From Ctenosaura bakeri (taxonomy: Eukaryota; Chordata; Lepidosauria; Squamata; Iguanidae): a DNA stretch of 64,000 nt. The stretch's first letter is position 1; every line of letters begins with the position of its first letter. The position numbers were made by a program, and so were the translations under genes. The DNA lies in contig CAOLHI010000928.1 of NCBI GenBank assembly GCA_948474755.1, forward strand, positions 186,001-250,000. Reading direction: 5' to 3'. The notes under the pieces were generated by a model. It was not told the DNA's origin, did no database searches, and worked only from the letters and a program-made list of their open reading frames with translations. Positions 32,811 to 43,395 of the stretch are shown piece after piece.

Positions 32811-32837
32811 TGGGTTATAAATTTGCTGGGAGGATGC
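32811..32837 (+). repeat. Second copy of the TATA-containing 27-mer
   Basis: These 27 bases recur exactly at 34590-34616, where they hold the TATA box proposed for the tubulin gene. They contain GGGTTATAAATTTGC. Their surroundings are not otherwise alike. Confidence 0.85.
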
Positions 32838-33045
32838 AAGTTATATCTGCTGAAATAAACTATTCTCTGCTAGAATTTAAAGTACTGGACTCCTATCTCC
32901 TTCTGTGCCTCGTCACCTGTTGTGAAATGCCAGCATGGTGTAGTTGGGCTAAGCGTTGGAGCAGGACCCCAGGAAACTAGAGTGAGAATCCCTGTTCAGC
33001 CAAGGAAACCCAGTGGGTGACTTTGGACAAGTCACCCTCTCTCAG

Positions 33046-34115
33046 TGTTACTTCCGGTATGGCACCCTGGGTGAGGACCCCTAGATATCATTTTGATATC
33101 ATCTAATTCTGCCCTAGCTGGACTAGCTTGCAGTTACCACACTCCACTTGTTTGCGAGGTCCTCCGGACAGGCACGGACATGAGTGCGGTCACTAATGGT
33201 TTCACATTCCAGACTCTATTGAGGCCAGCAGCCTAAACTCCGCTCCCAGCTTCAGGGGACTTCCAGCCGCAAACTCCACAATAGCCGCACGGCTCTCAGC
33301 CGAGCTACTCTTTTATGTTGGGCCATCAACGTCCCGACCACACTATTGTCTTCAAACGCAAATCCAATCAATAGCAATAGCAATAGCATTTATTTCTATA
33401 CTGCTTATCAACTGAGTGTTATCTAAGCGGTTTACAATGTATTTTAGCTAATTGCCCCCAACAAGCTGGGTACTCATTTACCGACCTGTGGAAGGATGGA
33501 AGGTTGAGTCAACCTTGGAGCCCGGCAGGATCGAACTCACAACCTTGTGGTTGCAGTACTAGCATTTAACCACTGTGCCACCAGGGCTCCATCATGTTAA
33601 ACTTGACCTTTCCAAATCCTTTGTCCAGCACCAAAACTCCTTTTGTTCTCACCTGGCTCACCATTGCCGGCAGGCACAAACTCCCCTATAAAAACCCCAT
33701 GTTTCCAACCAGTTTTCGGATCACTTTGGACTGCCATCCCGCCTTGCTGCCGGTTGTCTAAGGGACTCCCCTCAGCGCCCCACGCTGAGCTTCTCCCCTC
33801 GGAACCCCTCTTCTCTCCAGGACTACGAGACAGGTCATATTGCCTTTCCCGAACAAACCTCCGTTTCTATTTCTCAGCTAGTTAGTTAATGTCTTGTCTT
33901 TCGTGTTTTTGCCTTTAATAAAGAATTGTCTGCTAGTTGAAAACCTTGTCTAGCTGCTCTCTGACCTGCTGCTATATACATTGGGTTCAAGATCCTTGCA
34001 AAGTTACCCTGCCTCTTGCTAGCCAAAAGAGTATTCCAGCTAATTTTCCCCAATTTGGTATTTCATTTGGCAATCTGGGTGCCCCTCCCGGGACCCCCCA
34101 AAACAAAGGGTAACA
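33046..34115 (+). mobile_element. ERV solo LTR, copy F, carrying a SINE
   Basis: TGTTACTTCCGG to AGGGTAACA with a perfect TCAG duplication (33042-33045 and 34116-34119). TATA box CTATAAAAAC is near 33685 and AATAAA at 33917. The GATATC-N5-GATATC pair is at about 33084. A Sauria-type SINE is inserted at 33368-33592. Closest relative is copy D. Confidence 0.92.
33368..33592 (-). mobile_element. Sauria-type SINE inside LTR F
   Basis: In reverse sense: a GGAGCCCTGGTGGCACAGTGG head (A box), GAGTTCGATCCTGCC (B box), the GTTGACTCAACCTTCC body and a GCTATTGCTATTG tail. LTR copy D shows the empty site (CCAATCATGC complement). Confidence 0.92.
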
Positions 34116-34596
34116 TCAGCCTCAGAGGAAGGCAAACCTCCTCTGCCAAGAAAACACTAGGATAGAGGTTGCTATAACCCAGAGTCAACTTAAAGACATG
34201 TAACAAGAACAAACCCCTTGTAAAGTCCTTTGAAAATATACAGAGCCCCGTGCCACTACTGGAGAGGTGTTGTTTTCCCTGTTTGAGGACTAGTTAATCT
34301 ATACCCATTGAACTTCTGCCTGTCCAAGAGCTGTACAAGACACAGAGGCCCTACCAAGAAATTACAAAAAAAGATGGTAAACCATCTTTATCTTGTTTTT
34401 CCAAGAGACTTTTGCAGGAACTCCATGTGATTTTCCAGCTTTCCCTTCACACCACCTCCCCAAATCAGTGGAGCTTTTCCACTGATAAACTCCTGGGATT
34501 AATTCCAACACTTTCTTAGCATTTTTTTTAAAAGTGTTCCTGTTGCTTTAAATGAACACAGGACTTCATCTTCAGGTGGAGTCAGTTCTTGCTGGG

Positions 34597-34604
34597 TTAT
34601 AAAT
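34597..34604 (+). promoter_or_regulatory. TUBAL3: Candidate TATA box of TUBAL3
   Basis: TTATAAAT lies 60-68 bp before the proposed start codon, which would place transcription start near 34627-34632 and give a 5' leader of about 35 bases. No CpG island surrounds it, which fits a tissue-restricted promoter better than a housekeeping one. This is inferred from sequence only. Confidence 0.4.
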
Positions 34605-34627
34605 TTGCTGGGAGGAGAGAAAGCAGC

Positions 34628-34667
34628 TGTTTTGCTGGAATCTTAACAAGGGCACAGAATCATTATG
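34628..34667 (+). CDS. TUBAL3: Probable TUBAL3 exon 1 (leader and start codon)
   Basis: In vertebrate alpha-tubulin genes the first coding exon holds only the ATG, with intron 1 directly after it. Here ATG at 34665-34667 is followed at once by GTAAGC (34668-34673), a good donor, and preceded by an A at -3. Joining it to the AGG-GAG-TGT of exon 2 gives Met-Arg-Glu-Cys, the alpha-tubulin N-terminus and the nascent-chain motif for tubulin autoregulation. Intron 1 would be 34668-44625, about 10 kb, holding the 85-bp minisatellite and several MITEs. The position rests on the ATG-GT arrangement and the upstream TATA; another ATG-GTAAAC occurs at 34374-34382. The leader start is a guess. Confidence 0.45.
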
Positions 34668-34699
34668 GTAAGCCTGTAACATTGTAGTTTCTCTTGTGT

Positions 34700-35582
34700 G
34701 GATTTTTATACTGATTTGCAAATGTGTTGCATTGCTTTCCTCTAAGGGTGGTTGGTTACTTTGAATTGATAACTTTTTCTAGGGAAGTTATTGATGAGTG
34801 GTTCAGTTAGTTGGACTGGTCTTTGCTCCTTATAAGGTAAAAGCCAGGCTGTAGCGTGCAAGGGGACACTTTGGAGAGGGTCTTTTTCTCCCACCCTTAT
34901 TATTTATTTATTTTCTCTCTAGTTGCTTTAAGCTGATCTTCTTGCAAAGTTACAGGTCTGGCTTCTGACAGCTGAGATCTTATTTTTTTCCTGCTTGGAT
35001 TTTCAGGGGCTAAAATGTGCCATAAAGTTCACTTCTTTTCCCCCCTTCTTTGGAGCCTTTCTCTCTCCTGCCCTTTTCCCTACATTATTTCAGTCTTCAG
35101 TTATGAACCGGGTTAGGTGGGAGTCTACTGTACTTCTGTACATGCCCACCCCCACTTTTCCTTCCCTATAGAAGAGGAAACTGCCATATTGCCTTTGTCT
35201 ACTGAAATCCCATGGGCTGATATGCTAAGAGAATTAGAGAAACATTTGTTCTTTCTTCTTTTTCCATTTTTTTCTTCTTCGTTTTTTTGTCTAACTGTTG
35301 CAGACAGTTTCAGCTAGAAAGTGCTTAACTGGAACTTCTGGGAAGCTTTCCAGTTTCCAGTGTTTGCATTTATGTTAATGAATCTTAATGAATCTAATTA
35401 TTTAATGGGGGTGGACGGGGAAAATCCAAAAAGAATGTTTTCCTCCAATGCAGAGTGCTTTCTTCTAAGGCTGAGATCCATTGTCAGTTGGCTCAGGAGC
35501 GGGGCCAGAAAAGTTGATGGGTCACTTCTGTTTTCCGTGGTGTTTGACTTCACCTCTCCCCATGCAAAATTTTGGATGCCAA
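34700..35582. other. Presumed intron 1 of TUBAL3, 5' part
   Basis: Pyrimidine-rich, AT-leaning sequence with no repeat or exon that I recognise. Confidence 0.4.
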
Positions 35583-35755
35583 GGTCCTTTCCGCATGACA
35601 CTCTTATAGTGTGATTATTCCACTTTCAACTTCCTAGGGAATCCTGGGGTTTGTAGCTTCAGGAAGGGCCTGGGGTTTGCAGGGGTGTGGGGTTTGCAGC
35701 TTCGGGAGGGGAAAGTGGAATAATCGCGCTATAAGAGTGTCGTGCGGAAAGGGCC
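35583..35755. mobile_element. Hairpin MITE, GGTCCTTTCC-end variant
   Basis: GGTCCTTTCCGCATGACAC to GTGTCGTGCGGAAAGGGCC with perfect CCAAG on both sides. The ends are intermediate between the hairpin family (CCATTT) and the GC-rich family (CCCTTT). Confidence 0.92.
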
Positions 35756-36398
35756 CAAGACTGATTGTTCTCTGTTATCAATTCACCTCGTTGACTATTT
35801 TGCACGGGGAAGTTTCAATTGGAAAGTCAGCCAGTGTTTTGTCTGTACTCTAGCAAACTGGGAAAGACAGATTCATCTTTTATGGTCATGGAGCAGAAAC
35901 TGATTGTGGATTTTTTGAGGGCTGGCAAATTGCATGTGTGAGCAAGGCGACCGTCTCAAGCTGGGAGAATTTTTGGCCATTCCAAACTGGCTCCCACCCC
36001 CGTCCGCCACAAGCTCCATTGCAGAAATACCAACCACGCGGCTGAAAGGAGCAGGTGGGGCTGCACTTGGCAAACGGCTGAGCAAATTGGGCACTGAATT
36101 CCGGTCTGCCTCACCACGAGGAATGTCCTCTTCTGAGGGGCTCTGGCAAACAGGGAAAGAAGATCAACAGTTCAGACTCCTTTCCTGGAGAGATGGGTGG
36201 AGTGGGGAGAAGAGCAGTGAATGACAGGAGCATGCCACAGGGAGGTGTGGCACAGCCTCCAGGTCTGATTAGCACAAGGCTACAGACAATAGCGCAATGG
36301 GAAGTGTTGAGGCGCAGGCGCTCCCGGGGAGAGTCTTCGGAGACGCATCTGCCAAAGAGAGGCCAAGCAAATGCAGGCTGCTGCGTTGATCTGTCTCA
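35756..36398. other. Spacer in presumed intron 1
   Basis: No recognised repeat; the open frames on both strands lack conserved motifs. Confidence 0.4.
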
Positions 36399-36578
36399 GG
36401 CCATTTCCGCACTAGCCTGTTATAGCGCGATGATTCCACTTGCAACATCCTCTGGAATCCTGGGGTTTGCAGTTTCGGGAGGGGCCAGCCGGCCCCTCCT
36501 GAAACTGCAAACCCCAGGATTCCAGAGGATGTTGCAAGTGGAATCATCGCGCTATAACAGGCTAGTGTGGAAATGGCC
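36399..36578. mobile_element. Hairpin MITE, near-perfect 180-bp palindrome
   Basis: GGCCATTTCCGCACTAGCC to GGCTAGTGTGGAAATGGCC, perfect CTCAG duplication. The arms pair over almost the whole length, meeting at GCCAGCCGGCCC. This is the cleanest copy in the window. Confidence 0.95.
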
Positions 36579-36654
36579 TCAGCAAAGTCGTTTCTAGTTG
36601 TTCTCATCTCCACTTGGGGCAGGCCTTTTGTAAAGCTAAGAGGTCTTAATAGAA

Positions 36655-36903
36655 CATTGCAATATGGGTAGCTCATGGGATAGCAACAGCAGTTACGTTT
36701 CTTAGACTGCTTGTCAAATGCTAAAGCACTCCCTAAGCGGTTTACAAATGTGTTTAGCGAATTACCCCCAACAAGCTGGGTTGTCATTTTACCCACCTAC
36801 AGAAGGATGGAACGCTGAGTCAACCTGGAGCCCTGCAGGATCAAACTCACTATGTTGTGGCTCCAGTACTGGCATTTAACCACTGTGCCATCAGGGCTCT
36901 TCA
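36655..36903 (-). mobile_element. Sauria-type SINE
   Basis: In reverse sense: head GAGCCCTGATGGCACAGTGG, B-box-like GAGTTTGATCCTGC, body GTTGACTCAGCGTTCC, then AACCGCTTAGGGAG and a degraded GCTATTGC-type tail. Confidence 0.85.
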
Positions 36904-37054
36904 TGGTTTACCGGTATATAGTATTGTTGGGAAAATGCAGTATTAGGGATGATGGATGACATCAGTACTTGCTTACCTACTGACATCAGTTCTTGCTTAC
37001 TGAGGAGCAGGCCTTTTGTAAAGCTAAGGGGTCTTAATGACCTACTACAATTGG

Positions 37055-37278
37055 TTGTGTGCCTTCCAATAATTTCCAGCTTATGGTAACCCTAAGGCAA
37101 TTCTGTTGCTGTGGGGCGGCTTATCAGCAAGGTTTGTTTGGAGGGAGTTTGCCATTGTCTTCCTCTGAGAATGTAACTTGACAGAAGGCACCCAGTGAAT
37201 TTCCATGGCCAAGCAGAGGTTGGAACCCTTGGCCTCCATCCTCCTAGGTCAACACTCAGACCACTACAATATGCTGGC
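37055..37278 (-). mobile_element. tRNA-derived SINE
   Basis: Complete but diverged: head at the right (GCCAGCATATTGTAGTGGTC complement) and tail at the left (TTGGAAGGCACACAACC complement). Confidence 0.8.
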
Positions 37279-37507
37279 CCTTCACTGCAGTGGCCAAATG
37301 CAAAAGAGGACAGGGCTCCTGTGCTTTTAATAGCACTCTACAACTGGGATAGCTCACAACAATATACTGTTGTTGGGAGAAATCTATTGGTGGAGTGGCA
37401 AATGGCGTCGTCACTCCAATGAATCAAATATGCCAGAACCCAAGGATCCCTGCCTCCATTGTGGCAGGAGCTGAGCAACAAGCAATGTGCCGAGTGACAG
37501 CCAGCAA

Positions 37508-37735
37508 GGCATAGTTTTTTGAGCATTAGACTACAACTCTGGGCAAGGGTTCAAATCCCTGCTTAGCCATGGAAGCCCGCTGAGTGATCTTGGGCAAGTC
37601 ACATTTTCTCATCCTCAGAAAAAGACACAGGCAAATCTTGTCTGAACAAATCTTGCCAAAAAAACCCTGTGATACATTTGCCTTAAGGTTGCCATATGTC
37701 AGAAAGGACTTGGAGGCACACCAGAACAAATGCAC
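37508..37735 (+). mobile_element. tRNA-derived SINE
   Basis: GAGCATTAGACTACAAC, then GGGTTCAAATCCCTGC (B box), GTGATCTTGGGCAAGTCAC, and the tail GACTTGGAGGCACACCAGAAC. The A-box end is degraded. Confidence 0.83.
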
Positions 37736-37737
37736 TG

Positions 37738-37937
37738 ATTCCCCAGCTATAGCACTTTGATTCCACTTGAACAACTGTGGCTGCACCTTAATGAAATTCT
37801 AGGATTTGTAGTTTGGTAAGGCTATGGAGCACTCTCGTGGGTAATTCTTAAGCATTTCATGGAACAAGAAATCTCAAGATTCCATAGAATGGAACCGTGT
37901 GAGTTAAAATGGAATCAAAACATTCCAAGTGTGTAAT
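37738..37937. mobile_element. Old hairpin-MITE relative
   Basis: CAGCTATAGCACTTTGATTCC...ATTCTAGGATTTGTAGTTTGG...CAAGATTCCATAGAATGG...AAATGGAATCAAAAC keeps the layout but with long mismatches. The ends are not certain. Confidence 0.5.
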
Positions 37938-38621
37938 GTAAAAGAGATGTGTATCTGTTTTGCTCTCCTCTTGGACTTTCTGAGCCATCTCATAGCTTGG
38001 CAAATTTTACTGTTTGGAACCACATTGCCCAACTGGTTCGGCTGCTGGCTGAGCAGCCTGGGGGATGACTGGTGTTGTAGTCCAAAAAAGCAAACTTTTC
38101 CAGACTCAGTATCTGGCAGCCGACAATGAAAAGGGGGGATGGAGGAATGAAGCCCCAAACTGATGACCCTTGTACTGAAGCTTCATAGATTGCTATTACA
38201 TTCTTGCTCGTGAGTCACAGGCTCACCATGTCTGCTGAAGAAGCCGGTTGTGGTTAGACGAACATAAGAGAAGTCTGTGGCCGGCTGCAGCCGTCTCTCG
38301 CTACGATGAAAAAAAAAGTCTTTTCAACTACACTTGCCTCACGGTTGTGGTATCTCAAATATGTTAGGCAATTTAATGGGGTTTCCACCTGTTCCCAAGG
38401 GGGTCTCGTCTCTCCAAGTAATTCTGGGCTCTGAACCAAGGCCTTTCGATGACTCGCCTTCCCCCAAAGAAGAGGTAGATTGGAGTCATCAAATATAATG
38501 GACCAGCTGTAACTTCAGGACAGGTGAATGGAGGTGGGACTTTTCATGCAACAAAATGCTCATTGCTTCTTCCTTACATCAATTGCTTAGAATGCTGTAG
38601 AGTTCAGCAGCTAAATACTAT

Positions 38622-38832
38622 GCCACTAAGGCCCAAATATCACTGGATTCTGCCTAATCTTGGAAGCTAAGCAAGGTCAGGCTTGGTTAGGACTTGGGGG
38701 ACCACCCAAGCCAGGTGCTGTAGGCTCTGTTTCAAAGGACTGGCAAAACCACCTTTGAGGATTCCTTGCCTAAGGAAACTCTCTAAAATTCATGGGGTTG
38801 CCACAAGTCAGCAGGCAACTTGAAGGGGCATT
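38622..38832 (+). mobile_element. 5S rRNA-derived SINE
   Basis: GCCTAATCTTGGAAGCTAAGC, GGTTAGGACTTGGGGGACC and GGTGCTGTAGGC match 5S rRNA, followed by the same SINE body as at 4556 and the tail GGCAACTTGAAGG. Confidence 0.85.
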
Positions 38833-39261
38833 TTTCGCACAAGAAAAATTAAAAATACAGAATCAGAAGGTCAACTGGAGCCTTCATCAGCTCTTGCTCA
38901 TATGCATCTTTTCTCACTGCCACACCTCTCTGTGTGACTTTTCCTGGGCTTGGAAAAGTTACTTTGTTAGAAGACAGCTTCCAGAATCCCTTAGGTAGCA
39001 AGGCCCTGGTGGCTGGAAGATTCAGGGAACTATCATCTCAAAAGCATTGTTTTCTAACTCCAGACAATTCTTTTTACACTATTTCCCAACTTTTTCTTCT
39101 TCTTCTTCTTCTCTTCATCCTCTGGACCACACTGAATTTCAATTATTTTATCCTTCCGCAGCCACCATTGTCTCAGAACATTCTCCTGCCTATTACTAAT
39201 TATGGATATGAATGGTTTCAGCACGTCATTGTAGGCTTAGCCTCCCTTATGGAATCATGGA
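38833..39261. other. Spacer in presumed intron 1
   Basis: GGAAAAGTTACTTTGTTAGAAG at about 38950 resembles the foldback element at 29991. Nothing else is recognised. Confidence 0.4.
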
Positions 39262-39372
39262 GATTCCATAGAATGGAATGGAAGAGACCCCAGGGATCAT
39301 TGAGTCCAACCCCCTGCTATGCAGGAACACACATCAAAGCATTCCCAACAGATGGCCATCCAGCCAAATGCT
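39262..39372 (-). mobile_element. CR1 3' fragment
   Basis: GGAAGAGACCCCAGGGATCATTGAG...CAACAGATGGCCATCCAGCC is the CR1 3' end without its tail repeat. Confidence 0.85.
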
Positions 39373-39639
39373 TATGCCAAATGCTTGGAAATAAATTTTG
39401 GATTATAATACCTTTTTGAATAGCCTCATGTCTCATTCATTTGTTATGTGTGTCATAGTGTGGTATGAGAGGCAAGGCTGGGGAGAGGCTGAGGGTCTGT
39501 GAAATGGCAGGAATCCAGGTGTGATGCTTGGTGCAAAGCCATACCTCCCACCATTTCACAGATCCTTGGTGTCTCTCTTTTTGCCACCAGCTGCCCTCTT
39601 CCACCTTAGAGGGAGCAGTTGCGGTGTTCCTGCTCATTC

Positions 39640-42600
39640 ATCTCTCAGATCTTCAGTCTCTCTCTTTTTGCCACCAGCCGCCCACTTCCACTGTTGAGGC
39701 ACAGTTGTGACCCTCTTGCTCATTCATCTCTCAGATCCACAGTCTCTCTCTTTTACCACCAGCCACCCACTTCCACCGTTGAGGCACAGCTGTGACCCTC
39801 CTGCTCCTTCATCTCTCAGATCCACAGTCTCTCTCTTTTACCAACAGCTGCCCATTTCCACCGTTGAGGCACAGCTGTGGCCCTCCTGCTCATTCATCTC
39901 TCAGATCCACAGTCTCTCTCTTTTACCAACAGCCACCCACTTCCACCGTTGAGGCACAGCTGTGGCCCTCCTGCTCCTTCATCTCTCAGATCCACAGTCT
40001 CTCTCTTTTACCAACAGCCGCCCACTTCCACCGTTGAGGCACAGCTGTGGCCCTCCTGCTTGTTCATCTCTCAGATCCACAGTCTCTCTCTTTTACCACC
40101 AGCCGCCCACTTCCACCGTTGAGGCACAGCTGTGGCCCTCCTGCTCATTCATCTCTCAGATCCACAGTCTCTCTGTTTTACCACCAACCGCCCACTTCCA
40201 CCGTTGAGGCACAGCTGTGGCCCTCCTGCTCCTTCATCTCTCAGATCCACAGTCTCTCTCTTTTACCAACAGCTCCCATTTCCACCGTTGAGGCACAGCT
40301 GTGGCCCTCCTGCTCCTTCATCTCTCAGATCCACAGTCTCTCTTTTTACCAACAGCCGCCCACTTCCACCGTTGAGGCACAGTTGTGGCCCTCCTGCTCC
40401 TTCATCTCTCAGATCCACAGTCTCTCTCTTTTACCAACAGCCGCCCACTTCCACCGCTGAGGCACAGCTGTGGCCCTCCTGCTCATTCATCTCTCAGATC
40501 CACAGTCTCTCTCTTTTACCAACAGCCGCCCACTTCCACCGTTGAGGCACAGCTGTGGCCCTCCTGCTCCTTCATCTCTCAGATCCACAGTCTCTCTCTT
40601 TTACCAACAGCCGCCCACTTCCACCGTTGAGGCACAGCTGTGGCCCTCCTGCTCCTTCATCTCTCAGATCCACAGTCTCTCTCTTTTACCAACAGCCGCC
40701 CACTTCCACCGTTGAGGCACAGCTGTGGCCCTCCTGCTCCTTCATCTCTCAGATCCACAGTCTCTCTCTTTTACCAACAGCCGCCCACTTCCACCGTTGA
40801 GGCACAGCTGTGGCCCTCCTGCTCATTCATCTCTCAGATCCACAGTCTCTCTCTTTTACCAACAGCCGCCCACTTCCACCGTTGAGGCACAGCTGTGGCC
40901 CTCCTGCTCTTCATCTCTCAGATCCACAGTCTCTCTCTTTTACCACCAGCCGCCCATTTCCACCGTTGAGGCACAGCTGTGACCCTCCTGCTCCTTCATT
41001 TCTCAGATCCACAGTCTCTCTCTTTTACCACCAGCCGCCCACTTCCACCGTTGAGGCACAGCTGTGGCCCTCCTGCTCCTTCATCTCTCAGATCCACAGT
41101 CTCTCTCTTTTACCACCAGCCGCCCATTTCCACCGTTGAGGCACAGCTGTGACCCTCCTGCTCCTTCATTTCTCAGATCCACAGTCTCTCTCTTTTACCA
41201 CCAGCCGCCCACTTCCACCGTTGAGGCACAGCTGTGGCCCTCCTGCTCCTTCATCTCTCAGATCCACAGTCTCTCTCTTTTACCAACAGCCGCCCACTTC
41301 CACCGTTGAGGCACAGCTGTGGCCCTCCTGCTCATTCATCTCTCAGATCCACAGTCTCTCTCTTTTACCACCAGCCGCCCACTTCCACCGTTGAGGCACA
41401 GCTGTGGCCCTCCTGCTCCTTCATCTCTCAGATCCACAGTCTCTCTCTTTTACCAACAGCCGCCCACTTCCACCGTTGAGGCACAGCTGTGGCCCTCCTG
41501 CTCCTTCATCTCTCAGATCCACAGTCTCTCTCTTTTACCACCAGCCGCCCATTTCCACCGTTGAGGCACAGCTGTGACCCTCCTGCTCCTTCATTTCTCA
41601 GATCCACAGTCTCTCTCTTTACCACCAGCCGCCCACTTCCACCGTTGAGGCACAGCTGTGGCCCTCCTGCTCCTTCATCTCTCAGATCCACAGTCTCTCT
41701 CTTTTACCACCAGCCGCCCACTTCCACCGTTGAGGCACAGCTGTGGCCCTCCTGCTCCTTCATCTCTCAGATCCACAGTCTCTCTCTTTTACCAACAGCT
41801 GCCCATTTCCACCATTGAGGCACAGCTGTGGCCCTCCTGCTCCTTCATCTCTCAGATCCACAGTCTCTCTCTTTTACCAACAGCCGCCCACTTCCACCGT
41901 TGAGGCACAGTTGTGGCCCTCCTGCTCCTTCATCTCTCAGATCCACAGTCTCTCTCTTTTACCACCAGCCGCCCACTTCCACCGCTGAGGCACAGCTGTG
42001 GCCCTCCTGCTCATTCATCTCTCAGATCCACAGTCTCTCTCTTTTACCAACAGCCGCCCACTTCCACCGTTGAGGCACAGCTGTGGCCCTCCTGCTCCTT
42101 CATCTCTCAGATCCACAGTCTCTCTCTTTTACCAACAGCCGCCCACTTCCACCGTTGAGGCACAGCTGTGGCCCTCCTGCTCCTTCATCTCTCAGATCCA
42201 CAGTCTCTCTCTTTTACCAACAGCCGCCCACTTCCACCGTTGAGGCACAGCTGTGGCCCTCCTGCTCCTTCATCTCTCAGATCCACAGTCTCTCTCTTTT
42301 ACCAACAGCCGCCCACTTCCACCGTTGAGGCACAGCTGTGGCCCTCCTGCTCATTCATCTCTCAGATCCACAGTCTCTCTCTTTTACCAACAGCCGCCCA
42401 CTTCCACCGTTGAGGCACAGCTGTGGCCCTCCTGCTCATTCATCTCTCAGATCCACAGTCTCTCTCTTTTACCACCAGCCGCCCATTTCCACCGTTGAGG
42501 CACAGCTGTGACCCTCCTGCTCCTTCATTTCTCAGATCCACAGTCTCTCTCTTTTACCACCAGCCGCCCACTTCCACCGTTGAGGCACAGCTGTGGCCCT

Positions 42601-43083
42601 CCTGCTCCTTCATCTCTCAGATCCACAGTCTCTCTCTTTTACCACCAGCCGCCCATTTCCACCGTTGAGGCACAGCTGTGACCCTCCTGCTCCTTCATTT
42701 CTCAGATCCACAGTCTCTCTCTTTTACCACCAGCCGCCCACTTCCACCGTTGAGGCACAGCTGTGGCCCTCCTGCTCATTCATCTCTCAGATCCACAGTC
42801 TCTCTCTTTTACCACCAGCCGCCCACTTCCACCGTTGAGGCACAGCTGTGGCCCTCCTGCTCATTCATCTCTCAGATCCACAGTCTCTCTCTTTTACCAC
42901 CAGCCGCCCATTTCCACCGTTGAGGCACAGCTGTGACCCTCCTGCTCCTTCATCTCTCAGATCCACAGTCTCTCTCTTTTACCACCAGCTGCCCACTTCC
43001 ACCGTTGAGGCACAGCTGTGGCCCTCCTGCTCCTTCATCTCTCAGATCTTCAGTCTCTCTCTTTTTGCCACCAGTGCCTGCTT
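39640..43083 (+). repeat. 85-bp minisatellite, about 40 units
   Basis: The unit is about 85 bp and contains CCGCCCACTTCCACCGTTGAG, CACAGCTGTGGCCCTCCTG and TCTCTCTCTTTTACCAACAG. A few units are 84 bp (for example near 40264, 40345, 40908 and 41615). The plus strand is strongly pyrimidine-rich. Since 85 is not a multiple of three and each frame lacks stops for long stretches, overlapping 81- to 137-codon frames appear in every phase; they are not genes. The edge units (39640 and 43047) share CAGATCTTCAG and CTTTTTGCCACC instead of the core variants. The array lies in the presumed intron 1 of TUBAL3. Confidence 0.97.
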
Positions 43084-43235
43084 CAACCTTCAAGGCAACA
43101 GCTGTGGTGCTCCTCATATCTGAGAGAGGAATGAATAGGAGCATCACTGCCACCTCTCAAAGGCGGAAGTGGGCAGCCAGTGGCAAAAGGTTTCAGTTTT
43201 TAGAGATTTTTGGATTTCAGTTTTCCAGATAAGGG
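43084..43235. repeat. Inverted minisatellite-like unit at array edge
   Basis: The sequence from 43120 to 43190 (GAGAGAGGAATGAATAGGAG...GGAAGTGGGCAGCCAGTGGC) is the reverse complement of a degenerate array unit, so the array ends in a foldback. It continues into sequence resembling the repeat at 28170. Confidence 0.75.
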
Positions 43236-43395
43236 AGGCTCACCCTCTATATACATTTCTCTTAAATGTAACTTTCCGTGCTGTACTCCCCTTCACAGCC
43301 TTGCTCTGCTGCACCCTCAGGATTCAGTACCCTCATTTTCTGATCTCCTGTTTTCTGCCCTTCGCCTTTGAATGATGAAGCCAAAGGTCAGTTAA

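Larger units (their letters stand above)
32936..34175 (+). mobile_element. tRNA-derived SINE split by an LTR
   Basis: The SINE head and body are 32936-33045 (GGTGTAGTTGGGC...GTCACCCTCTCTCAG), and the tail resumes at 34116 (TCAGCCTCAGAGGAAGGCAAACC). LTR copy F lies between, with TCAG duplicated. Confidence 0.82.

Noticed and set aside
34374..34382. ATG-GTAAAC as alternative tubulin exon 1
   Set aside because: Donor is weaker and there is no TATA at suitable distance; the site at 34665 fits better, though RNA evidence is needed.
39707..43232. Chain of 81- to 137-codon open frames
   Set aside because: They are phase-shifted readings of the 85-bp minisatellite and most start at GTG; not genes.
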